Source: Cordilura impudica
Taxonomy: Eukaryota; Arthropoda; Insecta; Diptera; Scathophagidae
Reading direction: 5' to 3'
DNA: 64,000 nt
NCBI GenBank assembly: GCA_963682025.1
Contig: OY821517.1
Span: 98,083,946 to 98,147,945 of the forward strand
A program made the position numbers and the translations under genes. Shown here piece after piece: positions 45,869-57,745 of the stretch (positions are counted from its first letter, which is position 1; each line of letters starts with the position of its first letter). The notes beneath the pieces were generated by a model that was not told the origin of the DNA, ran no database searches, and saw nothing but the letters and a program-made list of their open reading frames with translations.

Positions 45869-46367
45869 GCTCGTATTTTTTGCGGCGTATTCCATTCCAT
45901 GATATTATATTAATATAAAATATAAAAGTGACCTAATGATAATTTCACTAGATAAAATAATGAAAAAAAACGTTAATTGATCTGTAGGCAACAAATTCAG
46001 AACAATCGCACTTAAACTGATATTTATAATTTAAAAGAAACTTGTTATAGTCTTAATCTGGACTGGAAGTACACAGCTTGTTTTAGTTTCTTAATGAAAC
46101 CAACTTTAAATGCAAATTGCACTTTCATAAGAAACTTGTGGGCATCGCTGCTATAAATCAAAGAATTTAAAATTGTTTAAATACAAAAAATTTAAGTTAA
46201 TTTTATTTTCAAAGGATTACTTCAAACTAATATGTATCGATAATAGTTCGAAATTCCTGTGAATTTTTTTCTAATTTTTATGAACTGCAATTTAATGAGA
46301 ACACAAACATAAATTATAATCTCAATCTATTTTAAGTTCTTATTATTTTTTAAAATAGTTTTTTATA
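45869..46367. other. No gene recognised
   Basis: AT-rich spacer without recognisable features. Confidence 0.35.
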
Positions 46368-46535
46368 ACCTCCACACCACTGTGCAGAGGGTATATATCA
46401 GTTTGTCATTCCGTTTGTACCGCATCGAAAAATGCATTTGCGACCCCATAAAGTGTATATATTTTTTATTCTTATAACAATTCGAGTCGATATAGCGATG
46501 TCCGTCTGTCCGTCCGTCCACAAAAAAAAAAAAAA
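46368..46535 (+). repeat. Family E repeat, 3' fragment
   Basis: GGGTATATATCAGTTTGTCA, CCCATAAAGTGTATATATTT and TATAGCGATGTCCGTCTGTC are phrases of a dispersed fly repeat with the same overall plan as family A (TACCCT/GGGTAT blocks and a CCGT run). An A16-type run at 46522-46539 follows. Confidence 0.6.
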
Positions 46536-47785
46536 AAACCATTTACCTGATAATATTGTTTGTCATTATTTCGAGCAGGTTGCTATTGAACGTGAGGTAT
46601 CATTGTGCCATGATATGTTCAAAATTATGAAGACATCTATGAAAAATGCTACAAATTCAGTATTCTTGTTGTAATAATTTAGTATTAAATTTATCAAATT
46701 TTTAACTATTTCAAATATTTTGTTTATATTTGTTATATATAACTAGTGCAACAACTCTACATATTAATGTAAACGTAACAACCATGTGGGGGTATCAAAG
46801 ATTCGCCACAGCCCACTCTTGTTTTTAATTTTTTTGTTATAATTTTCTTTAGTATTTTGAAATTTTTTCTATTATAAAACTTTAAAAATTTCATCTTTAT
46901 TTATTTGATTAAAGTTTTTTGTGTTTAATTGCTATAATTGTTTTTAAATTTTTTAAAGCAAATAAATTTGTTTAAATATTTTGAAATACCTCGTTTTGAT
47001 CGATTAATTGAAAAATTTTTTAAAGTTGATAGTTATAAAGAACAAGTGATTGCATACAAAATATAAAATTTTTCCAGATAAAAAGTAGAATTACAAATCA
47101 TTGAAGATATGCGAGTTTAGCTTGTGCATTTTTTTCCTTAAATTTTTTCGTTTATATTATATTTTAATTTTATTTTCTGTTTTTGATAACTTAATGCATA
47201 TAAAATTAGAAACAAAGATACAAGTTTTTTTTATTATTTTTTTTAATAATATTAGTTTATAATACTGTCCGAGTTTGGCTTGGAGTAACTGTAGTGGTAG
47301 GCATATCTCAAAGTAACGGAAACTACAATATACAATTATGAAAAACAAAAACGTATTAACACCAAAATAAATTTTAAAGATACATTTACTAATTTTTGTT
47401 TATGATAGACAAAACAGCCACTCAAGAAAATGAAGAGATCAGTTGTGTTTACATAATTTCTCATATTACACAATAAATGAAATAAAATCTTTGAGAGCGA
47501 ATGGTTCAGTATAACGGCCAATTGCAACATCCGTATATATTATACAATTATGAGTTTATTGGATGCATGCACAATATAAAAAGCTGTACACAATGTCCAT
47601 AAAGTATACAGTGTTCAGTTAATTGCCATGTTAATGTTGACAAGAACGCCAATACACAAGGCACTTTTATCTGTCTACTGTTAGTAGTTACCGTTAAACT
47701 ATTTTGAGCATCCCAGATAATGTTTGGTGAATGAACAATCTGAACAATCACAAAAATAAAAAAACTATGTATATACCATTATAAA
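46536..47785. other. No gene recognised
   Basis: Very AT-rich sequence without recognisable frames. Confidence 0.35.
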
Positions 47786-47850
47786 ACAAGTAAGAGTGTT
47801 AAATTCGGCAGTGCCGAATTTTTTGATACCCTCCACCTGCGTCTTAAATT
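47786..47850 (+). repeat. Family E repeat, 5' end
   Basis: ACAAGTAAGAGTGTTAAATT followed by the palindrome TTCGGCAGTGCCGAA and TACCCTCCACC. The ACAAGTAAG opening followed by a palindrome and a TACCCT block matches the layout of family A although the sequence differs. Confidence 0.6.
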
Positions 47851-48388
47851 CAATATTACACGCAATGTTGAGTACGGCTACCACTTTCAAACTATTGCCC
47901 ATACTGAAACATTAATTCCGAATATCAATTGAAATTAAAGTTAAATGTTTTTTTTTCTTTTTTCAGTTTCTATTATAATTTCTTTTTATAAAAAATAATG
48001 ATCATGTGTTCTGTAGAAAGAATTATTAATATTTGATTACTAGAGTAGAAATCCTATAAGTTCCCTAAGTCCTTCATAGTACACTAACGAAATTCAATAT
48101 TTAACACAGCCGGCGTTATAATACCTAAAGTTTGATCCCTCCTAGAATGTTTTAAGACCTTAGAAGTTATACGATAATAAAAAAAAATCAAATGATTATT
48201 GGCTAAAAATTATTAATATTTAAAATAAGCGAATTTTAAAATATTTTTAGCTGAATTATCTAGTAATAAGTTAATTTAAGGATATATTAAAACAAAAAAA
48301 GAACTACATAATAATAACAGGTAATAAATTAAGTATAGAAAATAAAACTTTAATTTTTAAATTAATATCAATTAATATCAATATCAAT
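47851..48388. other. No gene recognised
   Basis: AT-rich sequence leading into the heptanucleotide array. Confidence 0.35.
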
Positions 48389-49086
48389 AACTTTTAATTT
48401 TTAATTTTTAATTTTTAATTTTTAATTTTTAATTTTTAATTTTTAATTTTTAATTTTTAATTTTTAATTTTTAATTTTTAATTTTTAATTTTTAATTTTT
48501 AATTTTTAATTTTTAATTTTTAATTTTTAATTTTTAATTTTTAATTTTTAATTTTTAATTTTTAATTTTTAATTTTTAATTTTTAATTTTTAATTTTTAA
48601 TTTTTAATTTTTAATTTTTAATTTTTAATTTTTAATTTTTAATTTTTAATTTTTAATTTTTAATTTTTAATTTTTAATTTTTAATTTTTAATTTTTAATT
48701 TTTAATTTTTAATTTTTAATTTTTAATTTTTAATTTTTAATTTTTAATTTTTAATTTTTAATTTTTAATTTTTAATTTTTAATTTTTAATTTTTAATTTT
48801 TAATTTTTAATTTTTAATTTTTAATTTTTAATTTTTAATTTTTAATTTTTAATTTTTAATTTTTAATTTTTAATTTTTAATTTTTAATTTTTAATTTTTA
48901 ATTTTTAATTTTTAATTTTTAATTTTTAATTTTTAATTTTTAATTTTTAATTTTTAATTTTTAATTTTTAATTTTTAATTTTTAATTTTTAATTTTTAAT
49001 TTTTAATTTTTAATTTTTAATTTTTAATTTTTAATTTTTAATTTTTAATTTTTAATTTTTAATTTTTAATTTTTAATTTTTAATTT
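48389..49086. repeat. Uninterrupted (TTTTTAA)n satellite, ~99 copies
   Basis: About 690 bp of the 7-bp unit TTTTTAA. By eye I see no internal interruption after the first unit (CTTTTAA). The left flank holds ATTAATATC repeats and the right end meets a 20-bp palindrome. Perfect homogeneity implies recent expansion. Confidence 0.95.
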
Positions 49087-49106
49087 ACCATATAAATTTA
49101 TATGGT
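49087..49106. repeat. Perfect 20-bp palindrome at the satellite edge
   Basis: ACCATATAAATTTATATGGT is its own reverse complement and directly adjoins the last TTTTTAA unit. Confidence 0.9.
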
Positions 49107-49658
49107 GATAATAACGTCGAATTGGTCAGCATGAGACTTACAGTTTTTCAGACTGCATATTAACTCCATGGTAAGGTTTTTTATTTCTTGTATCGAAAAT
49201 AAATTATTATTGTTGTTGCTGAAATTCTGTTGGGTGTTCCAATTATTATTATTTTCAGGAGTACTCTATTCAGAGTGTTGGAGAAACTTACGTTATATTG
49301 AAAAGCGTTACTGTGATAGGCTTTTCTACTAGCAGAATCATTAGTCCTTCGAATATTATGTGTTCATGGAAGATTACGCTGTCTTATTTGCAAGTAGTTT
49401 GCTCTGTAGGGGCAATCAGGAGACATGGCTTTATGATTGCCGTTACAGTTTGCACATTTCTCAAAAGTTGCATTACATTCCGGTAACTTGTGGTTGCCAA
49501 CACATTTGACACAAAATGTTTTCACCTTGCAACGACTGGATCCATGGCCAAAACTTAAGCCATTGTAACACTGCGTAATTTTTTTCTGTTGCGTGCTTGA
49601 TATTCCCACCCAACTTTAACATAGTCGAATACCGAATGACCTTTTCTCAATTCTTTAA
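49107..49658 (-). pseudogene. Jockey-type gag (ORF1), zinc-knuckle C-terminal half
   Basis: The minus strand reads KELRKGHSVFDYVKVGWEYQ, then three zinc-knuckle-like blocks: ITQCYNGLSFGHGSSRC (second Cys lost to Gly), TFCVKCVGNHKLPEC and EKCANCNGNHKAMSPDC. A low-complexity N-rich stretch follows (NNNWNTQQNFSNNNNN), then LTMELICSLKNCKSHADQFD, typical of the end of Jockey-clade ORF1 proteins. It continues across Helitron H3 into 51453-51990. Gag binds the element's RNA in the ribonucleoprotein particle. A frameshift makes it a relic. Confidence 0.78.
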
Positions 49659-51452
49659 TCTATATTAATATAATAAAGAGGTAATGTGTGTTTGTTTGTT
49701 TGTTTGTAGGAGGTAATCTCCGTAACTACCCTTCTGATCTTCCTGAAATTTTCACAGAGTCTTACTGCGGATATTGGAAGTGCTATAGGCTATAATTTTT
49801 AAATATTTTTAGTGGGCGTGGCACCTCCCATACAAGGTAAATTTTTAATATCATATACATATATTGAGTACTATGATAAGGAGAGCTTTGCAAATTTGTG
49901 TGAAGTCACCTATTGTTAATACTAGTAGCTACGCCGGAAATAGGCGAGATCGGATAAGTGGGCGTGGTACCTCCCATACAAGTAATAGTTCAATATTATA
50001 TATATCGAGTACTGTGATAGAGATCGCTTTTCAAATTTGCCTGATGTCACCTATTATTAATGTGAGTAGTCGGACACAAAATGGGCAGTATCGGACCAAT
50101 AGGTAATCGGACCAATGGCACCTGCCATACAAAGTAAATATAAAATGCCATATGTCTGGAATACTGTAATTGTGAGAGTCTTGGGACTTTGTGTGAGCCC
50201 ATAAGTTATTCATGTGATTAGTTAGACTAAAATAGGGCGTGATCGGAGCAGTGGGCGTGGCACCGCCCATACAAAGTAAATATATGATATCATATAACTG
50301 ATGTGCTAAAAAGGGAAGCTTTGACACTTTGCACGAGCCTATCAGATCTTAGTATGAGTAGTCGAACAAAATATTAGTGGGTTCACATCAATGGGCGTGG
50401 CACTCCCTATTTAATGTCATATATCTGGAGTACTGTAAAAGAGTGAGCTTTGTGGATTTGCGTGAGCCCATAGGTTCTTTGTGTGATTAGTCGAACAACA
50501 AAGTAGATATCTAATATCATATAACTGGTGTACTATAAAAGGGAAAGACTCGACTACTAATGTGAGTAGTCAAATAAAAATTGGGCGGGATGGGATTAGT
50601 GGGCTTGGCACCTCCTATGTAAAAAATATGAAGTACTACGAAAGCGACAGTCTTTTGACAAGTTCATTAGTTATCAATTTGATTTGTCGTGGAAAATATA
50701 TCGGCAAAAATATATCACCCAAAAATCGCGAAAAATGAAAATCGCCTAAAAAACAAAAATCTTCAAAATCAAAAATGGGCAAAATCAAAAATCCTTAAAA
50801 AGAAAAATTGCTAAATGATATTCTAAATTCAAGGCCAATAGTTAAGTGTTGCCAGATCTAATTTGAAAAATCCATGTTCTTCTCATGGGCAGCTACATTT
50901 AACTTGCTCCTGGGTAGGACCGCCGAAAAATCTGATAATTGTTGTACCAAATGAAACAACAAAAAGCATTGAATATCAGCAAGCGTTGAAATAAAGGAAT
51001 CTATATTAATAATCTATACTAACATAATAAAGAGTAAATGTGTATTTGTTTGTTTGTGGGACTGTTTGGAGAAAATTTCCGTATCTACTCATCCGATCTT
51101 CCTGAAATTTTCACAAAGTCTTACTGTGAATATGGGAAGTGCTACAGGCTGTAATTTTTAAAATATTTTTAGTGGGCGTGGCACCTCCCACACAAAGTAA
51201 ATTTTTCATATCATATATATTAAGTACTATGATAGAGAAAGCTTTGCAAATTTGTCTCAGGTCATCTATTGTTAACGTGAGTAGTCAGACAAAAAAATGG
51301 GCGGGATTAGATAAATGCGCGTGGAACCCCCACACTAAACTAATATTAAATGTGATATATCTGAATTACTTTAATAGTGAGAGCCTTGGGACTTTGGTTG
51401 AGCCCTTTCATTATGATTGGGGGGGTAGCGAAGCAAACCGGTTTACATCTAG
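49659..51452 (+). mobile_element. Non-autonomous Helitron H3 (1794 bp)
   Basis: Starts TCTATATTAATATAATAAAG after A and ends GGTTTACATCTAG before T. It has the same ~150-bp unit series and the same internal second 5' end (near 51010) as H1 and H2, but is more diverged and lacks several unit segments. Excising it joins the gag reading frame at FTIKELRKGH. Confidence 0.88.
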
Positions 51453-51990
51453 TTGTAAATAAACAACATATATTATTTGTTCATTATTATTTTGCTTTAC
51501 CTTAGATACTAGTTTTACATCTAAACATAACAATCCCTTCTTGATAAAAGTAATTTCAATTTCTGATGTGTCTGTTTATCAAGTCCAAATAATATTGCAT
51601 TGTATGATTTCTCATTTTAGTGCCATATGTAAATACTCAAACTTATTAGAAGGAACTTTACAAATTGTATCAAAATCATTTTTGTTATTACAAAAAAGTT
51701 TCAATCCTAATGAAATTTTCCGAACTGAATATTCGCAAATTTTAAGATTTTTTACATAACTCGTGAATATTTTCAATTTTACATTTGATAACAGTAATTG
51801 GTGGAATGTAGATTATCGAACTTTTTTCCAAAATAGCCACGTCTTGGTACTCGTCTTCAATTGTTTGGAGTGGATGAAAATAACTTTGGTTGTCAACTCC
51901 TTTAGTTGAATTGACGACATTTGTTCTTTTAATATGCATTGTTTTTAAGTTATATCTCGATGAGAACATTGTTCTGACGTGTACATTAGA
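51453..51990 (-). pseudogene. Jockey-type gag (ORF1), N-terminal half
   Basis: The minus strand reads YNLKTMHIKRTNVVNSTKG, IPPITVIKCKIENIHELCKK, and in shifted frames KFEYFTYGTKNEKSYNAILF, GLDKQTHQKLKLLLS and EQIIYVVY. This region is the RRM-like part before the zinc knuckles in Jockey-clade ORF1 proteins. Frameshifts are present. It borders the long inverted repeat that starts at 52011. Confidence 0.7.
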
Positions 51991-52010
51991 GTCGTCCTTA
52001 AAAATGAAAA

Positions 52011-53763
52011 TGCGATTTTGGGGAGAGGCGGGGTCCAGTTTGTTACCTTTCAATATAAAACTAATAAATGTGAAGTTTGGAGACAATCGGATAAAGAAAA
52101 TTCCCACGGGAAATCGATTGAAATTTCAAGTGTGTTTATATGGGGAAATTATGACTTTTTTGAGATTTTACGAAAATTTTGTTTTATAATTTAACTTTTC
52201 TGACAAACTGTTGTAAGAATCCGGATCACTACTAAATAATATTTTCGAAAAGCTGTATAAATTCAAATGCGAATAAAAATTCGTCAAGAAATACCAAATG
52301 CCAATCTCATGAAATTTGATGGCATTTTTTTCTAACTTTGAGCGATTGATTAAAGCCATAATTTTTTTTTAGTCTCTATACTTATACGTACTCAGGTATG
52401 AAGTATTGTTTTACTAACACGTTGTTAACCTATTAGGCATTGAAACCGAACATGGGAATTTTTTAAATAAAAGAAAACTCTTTTTTCAAGTTTTAAAAAA
52501 TTTTCTTAAACAAATGACTCCAATTCCAAAAGAGTTAATGGGGTCTTATTAATTTCTTCCAAAACCCTAGGCTACTAAGATAAAATATAACATTTAAAAG
52601 TAGAAAATTGATGAATTTTTGATACAAAGTATTTAGAAAGACAACATTTACAGAATATTTAAAAAAAATCTAATTTTTCTCGAAATACACAAAAATTAAG
52701 TCCGTATCAAAAAAATTCACACAATTAATCTGTAATATATATTTAACAAAATCTTAAAGTGCAAAGCCCATTTTTTTAAATTTTATTAAATAATTAGTCA
52801 TTTATTGTTCAGTTTAAGATCATGTATATATTTTTCTAATGAAAGAAAGATAATAGTTTTTGTAATGTAAGAGAAATATTGGGAAAAAAATTGAAGACGG
52901 CGCTAGATGGAGTAGCTACTTTCGAACAAAGCGACTTGTTCATCTTCAGCATCCTTCTGCCTATTACTTCAACTCATGCTTAATCAACTATTTAACTCAA
53001 CATTTGAAAGAAAAGAACATGAGAAATGTTTTTCTTTTTATATACGAGAGTTTGTACGAACAAGCTGAGCTTTTCCAATTTTTAGCTTTCTCTACATTAA
53101 CATAGCCAGATCAATTACAAGTCTTGTATTGTGAACAGCTCTTTGTTCTTGCCATTGTCCTCTAGATGGAACTGTAATGGCATGTGAAATCTTAACAGAT
53201 TACACAAATGCATTGTACCTCATGTGTTGTATGTTATTGTTATGTATTGTATTTTATTAAATAACATTTTTTAAAACTTGAAATAATAGCTTTCAAAATT
53301 TTATTTAAAAAATTTCTTATTTTCGGTTTCAATATGCAATAGGTTAACAGCGTGTTTATAAAACAATACTTCATATCTGAGTACATATAAATATAGAGAC
53401 CAAAAAAAAAATGCCTTCATATGACCTAGTTTTTTTTTTTTTGTTACGAAGTCATTTGCTGGGTCATTTGCTATTTCTTGGCGAGTTTTTTTCGATTTTG
53501 AAGTTTTATAGCTTTTTGAAAAGATAATTTAGTACTGATTCCAAATTATATAACAATTTGTCGGAAAAAATTTAAGTATAGAACGAAATTTTCGTAAAAT
53601 CTCAAAAAAAAAAAAAATTCATAATTTCCCCATCTAAACACACTTGAAATTTTCAATCGATTTCCGGCGCGACTTTTCTTTATCCGATTGTCCCCAAACT
53701 TCACATTTATTAGTTTTATATTGAAAGGTCACAAACTGGGCCCCGCTTATCCCCAAAATCGCA
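52011..53763. repeat. Long inverted repeat, arms ~490-500 bp, spacer ~765 bp
   Basis: The left arm 52011-52501 and right arm 53266-53763 are diverged inverted copies. Shared blocks include TGCGATTTTGGGG, ACCTTTCAATATAAAACTAA, TAAATGTGAAGTTTGG, GACAATCGGATAAAGAAAA, GATATGAAGTATTGTTTTA-like and TTTTTTAAATAAAA. No protein is recognised in the arms or spacer. The spacer holds CGGCGCTAGATGGAGTAG and CCTCTAGATGGAACTG. It may be a foldback transposon, two inverted copies of one repeat, or a hairpin-RNA locus. Confidence 0.8.
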
Positions 53764-54096
53764 ATCTGAAAAATGTCCATATTATTTTTTTTTTTTATTT
53801 TTTAAGTTAGAATGTAATACTTGATTAACGGTTGGAAAATTTTTGTTTATATGTTGACTTGTTGTTAAATTCGCGATAGAATAACTCAATAGCTAGAGAC
53901 GTCTGATCACATTAAAGAGCAGTAAACCATGTTTAGAATTTAATTGAGTTTTGTGTTGCCATTTGTTTCAGAACTGATAACGTTAATAATAATTTTTCGT
54001 AAAATCGGGTCTTTCATTTTTAATTTTACCATTGTAGGTGGTTAAAATTTAAGCTTTCAACACACCTCCTGAGTTTCACCACAAGATTCAACATTC
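53764..54096. other. No gene recognised
   Basis: AT-rich spacer between the inverted repeat and the MITE. Confidence 0.35.
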
Positions 54097-54102
54097 ATGC
54101 AT

Positions 54103-54689
54103 GAAACACATAGACGACTGCGACTACACGAACACGAATTGCAGCCAGCAGCATTTGTAGTCGTGTAGTTAGTTACTTAACTTTTTTGAAAACGACAGCA
54201 ACATACATATGACAACAGTATAAACAGCTGTTTTTATACATATGCGTTTTTATTTCAGTAGTGCCAATTTTATTTTTTTACTTTATTAAAATAGAAAAAC
54301 ATGCATGATAGTATATAAACTTGACTTAAATATACAATTACTTATTTATAATGCATTATTATAACAAATAAATAAATAAATAAATTTATATAACCCCTTT
54401 TGATTATTAATGGAATTATACATAGCATTTTATTATGCGATGTTTTTTGTTTTAAACGAAATAAAATATTTCATAGCACTAATTTCTTTTACATATTTTG
54501 TTATATTGTCAACACAATTTTTGTTTTGCATCCAACAAAAATAGAAATTATCCTAAGTTGACTACGGCGACAAAAGTAGTCGTGTAGCCGTGTGGCTGTG
54601 TTGGTGTCAAAATAATCGTTTTCATATGAACGTGTGTATTTTACTTTTGACAGGCTGTAGTAGTGTAGCCGCTGTCGTCTATGTGTTTC
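54103..54689. mobile_element. MITE with ~30-bp TIRs (587 bp)
   Basis: The left end GAAACACATAGACGACTGCG and right end, reverse-complemented GAAACACATAGACGACAGCG, continue as CTACAC on both sides. Both ends are flanked by ATGCAT (54097-54102 and 54690-54695), a likely 6-bp target duplication, although the palindromic ATGCAT could instead be part of the TIR. Subterminal GTAGTCGTGTAG motifs occur near both ends. No transposase. Confidence 0.78.
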
Positions 54690-54695
54690 ATGCAT

Positions 54696-56269
54696 CAATA
54701 CTTAATATTTGTTAGTTTCATCGAAACCCCAGACGTATGATATTATTTGTATGAGAATTTATTAAAATCACTTATACGACCAAGACACTATTGTTATATT
54801 TAATATCAGGTGATCTCACAAACATTTGCTTCCGTTTAAGTTTACTGGAGCTGAAGCAAATACTACCAAAAATTTATTTATTTTAAATATTGAAAGTTTT
54901 TGCAACAGCAATGCAATATGTATATGTTTCTGCTTCTTTCTTGAAAAAAAAAAAAAAATATATAAGCTAGATAACATTACTATTCTTTATCTCCATATTT
55001 CAATTTTATTTGATACCTTATATTCCAGGAAAAATGTGTAAACAAGAACAACAAAGCACTGAAAGTGTTTATGATTTATATCAAGAATTTTCATATCACT
55101 AAAAAACTAATATATTTAAAAACCCCACAAATTTAAGAGAATATTGCATTGCATCTAACAGAAATGATATTTGTGTATGTTTGAGTATTCAAAAATTATC
55201 TATATATTCTTATATATGAAGATGTGTGCAAAAACTAGAATTTCTGATGACTTTTATTCCCTTAAATAATAAAGAACAAACAAAAAAAATATAATGATAA
55301 ATGTGTCTTGTTTAAAGTTTGTAATTTCAGTTGATTTTGAACAAAGCAACAATAAATGAAATATGAACTTACAAAAAAGATCTTAAAAATTTGACACCAG
55401 AGAATAAAATATTTGCAAAAATTGCAAGAGTATAATTAGGATTTCATTGGATCCGTGACTGGAATCAATATAATAAAAAAAATTAAACAGGTACTACAAC
55501 ATGAGCATCTAGTTATCTAGACTAATAACCATTACCAATTTAAATTATTAAATATTTTAAATCATTGAAATTCTATTTAATAGAACTTTAAAATAATTCA
55601 AATAAAATTATATATTCGATACAATTTGTGGTATGGCATTAAATTACGAATCTTGAGGTCCTAGTATGGAATCCTGGTCAAGGTGGAACAAAATGGAAAA
55701 AATTAGAGATATCCTACTTCTAAATTCATATAAAAAATATAGTGTTTACTAAAAAAAATAACTGCCAAGAGGCATCCTATAAACAAAATTGATCTGAAAA
55801 CAATAATTTTAAAATAATGGAATAAAATTCTAATGGACTATGTGCAAAAATTAGTTGCCAAAGTCGGCCATACGAAGTATAACTATTTTCGTTTATTTTT
55901 TCTATTTAATTTTTCTTTCGTATAAACATGCGATGTAAAATTATTTTGAAGTTCTTTTCATTTTTGTTCCAGCTTATTTGTTAGTTGGCAAGTACATAGT
56001 TTATATGGAAAAAATTTAATTAAGAATTATACAAAACAAAAAAGAAAACTGCATTTTTAAAAGTCAAAGCAACAGAATTTTAATTATGTCAACACACTTT
56101 CCAGAAGTCTTATTGTATGTCTTCTAGTACGCTAAATCCAAACATGAATAGAAATTTAAAATAATGAATTAAAAATTAATTAGTATATTCGTTTCCAATG
56201 AATAGAAAGCTAAATACAATATTGTATTGTTGTTTGCAGGTATGTATACATATTTCCAAAATATCTTTT
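54696..56269. other. No gene recognised
   Basis: AT-rich sequence without recognisable frames or element ends. Confidence 0.4.
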
Positions 56270-57010
56270 TTCTAAAGGGTAGGTCAAGAACATGAACTGT
56301 TTTTAGTCGTCTTGCTTCATCTTCATTGCTAAGCAAGTTTAAAGCTAAAGTGTTTGGGTGATAGCTTATTGTCCTAAGTTATCTATAAGAAAATCTATTT
56401 ATGTCATCTTCTATTGAAGTAATACCAAGATCATTTAGAATAGCGTTATTTTTTTAAAAATCATGCAGAGGCTATTATTAATTTTAAAGTTTTATACTGG
56501 TATCTTCTTAAAATTTTAATACTTGAATCACTGGAATTTCCCCAAAGTTGAACACCATAAAACTGGTTGAAGTACAGATTTATACAACATAACTTTGTTT
56601 CCTAAGTTAAGTTCAAAATTTGGCCCAATTAGCCAATACATTTTCTTGGCTTTTATGTTGAGTTCACGTTTTATTTTTATATGTTCCTTCTAAGTTAGTA
56701 TTATGACTGAGTTAAGTCCTAGACACTTCACTTGGTTCTTTTTAGTTATGTAAGAGCCATTTAAAAATATTGGAGGACAATGATCTCTTAGTGCTAATGT
56801 AAGTTTTCTTTTTTGCGCTACATACCCCTGCCTTAATATTTTGGAACTTCAGCTTCTTGAAAGATTATAAATTTACACATAATTATCTTACTCTTCTGGC
56901 ATTGCAAGGACATTGCGAATATTAGTTTAATTCTTATCAATGTTATGTGTGCTGAAATAGTTGATAAATTTTACACTGTGCCCACTGTTGACATTCTAGT
57001 GAACAAGTTT
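56270..57010 (-). pseudogene. Jockey-type reverse transcriptase C-terminal region
   Basis: The minus strand, with several frame changes, reads LTLALRDHCPPIFLNGSYI, KKNQVKCLGLNSVIILT, KIKRELNIKAKKMYWLIGPN, FELNLGNKVMLYKSVLQPVL and NDLGITSIEDDI-like blocks. This is the KYLGL...K...LYK.I..P. order found after the RT catalytic core in Jockey-clade elements. It is a dead fragment. Confidence 0.72.
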
Positions 57011-57269
57011 TTCTATTGAATCATTTGAGAATCAGAAAAATTAATACTTTAAAATAATAAAAATTAAAAACTAAGGATAAAAAAAGTGAAAAAGGGATGT
57101 ACTTTAATTATTAAAAAAAAAGTTTATATCAACAAGTTTAGCTAAATTAAAAAAATAGTATTGAAAATTTAAAATAATACTGAAATAATGTAACCCACAA
57201 AAACAAAGTTTTCATTAAAAGACTTTCTTGCCTTATGCATATGAATTTTGAATCTCCCCCTGAATAATC
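57011..57269. other. No gene recognised
   Basis: AT-rich, with A runs. Confidence 0.3.
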
Positions 57270-57745
57270 GTTGGCCACAACAAGTCTATGGACAACGATT
57301 GAAATCAATCGGATGAGGTGAAGTGAGGTTTTAATCTATCCGTGACTGTGCGTGACTATACGTGACTGCGCGTGACTATGTCAAAGTTAACATTTTTTCA
57401 CAGCAAGTCTATCGACAATATCTCAGATCGATCGGATAAGGGGAAATGGCTTTTAAATCACTCCGTGACTGTGCGTGAGTGTGCGCGAATATATAGAAGT
57501 TAATCTTTCTTTATAGCAATTATGTCGACCAAGTTTCAGATTGATTGGATGAGGGGAACTCCGTTTTAAATCTCTCCGTGACTGTGCATGACCATGCGTG
57601 ACTATGCATGACTAAGTCAAAATTTATCTTTTTTCACAGCCAGTGTATGGGCCAAGTTTCAGACCAATTGGCTATGGGGGAATAGGGTTGCCCCACGACA
57701 GACAGATGGACAGACAGTCACACAGACAGATAAACAGACAGACAA
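57270..57745 (+). repeat. Family D tandem array (3-4 units) with CAGA tail
   Basis: Units of ~125 bp share CAAGTCTATGG, CAGATTGATTGGATGAGG, TTTTAAATC(T/A)CTCCGTGAC and a variable run of GCGTGACTAT repeats. The array ends in GACAGACAGATGGACAGACA, structurally analogous to the GACG tail of family A. Confidence 0.75.

Noticed and set aside
48389..49086. CRISPR-like or regulatory array
   Set aside because: It has no spacers; it is a simple 7-bp satellite.
51890..52189. 99-codon plus-strand frame
   Set aside because: Covers the gag relic in antisense and the arm of the long inverted repeat; no conserved protein.
54501..54698. 65-codon frame starting MMHETHRRQRLHYYSL
   Set aside because: Lies wholly in the MITE terminal region; its start is the TIR itself.
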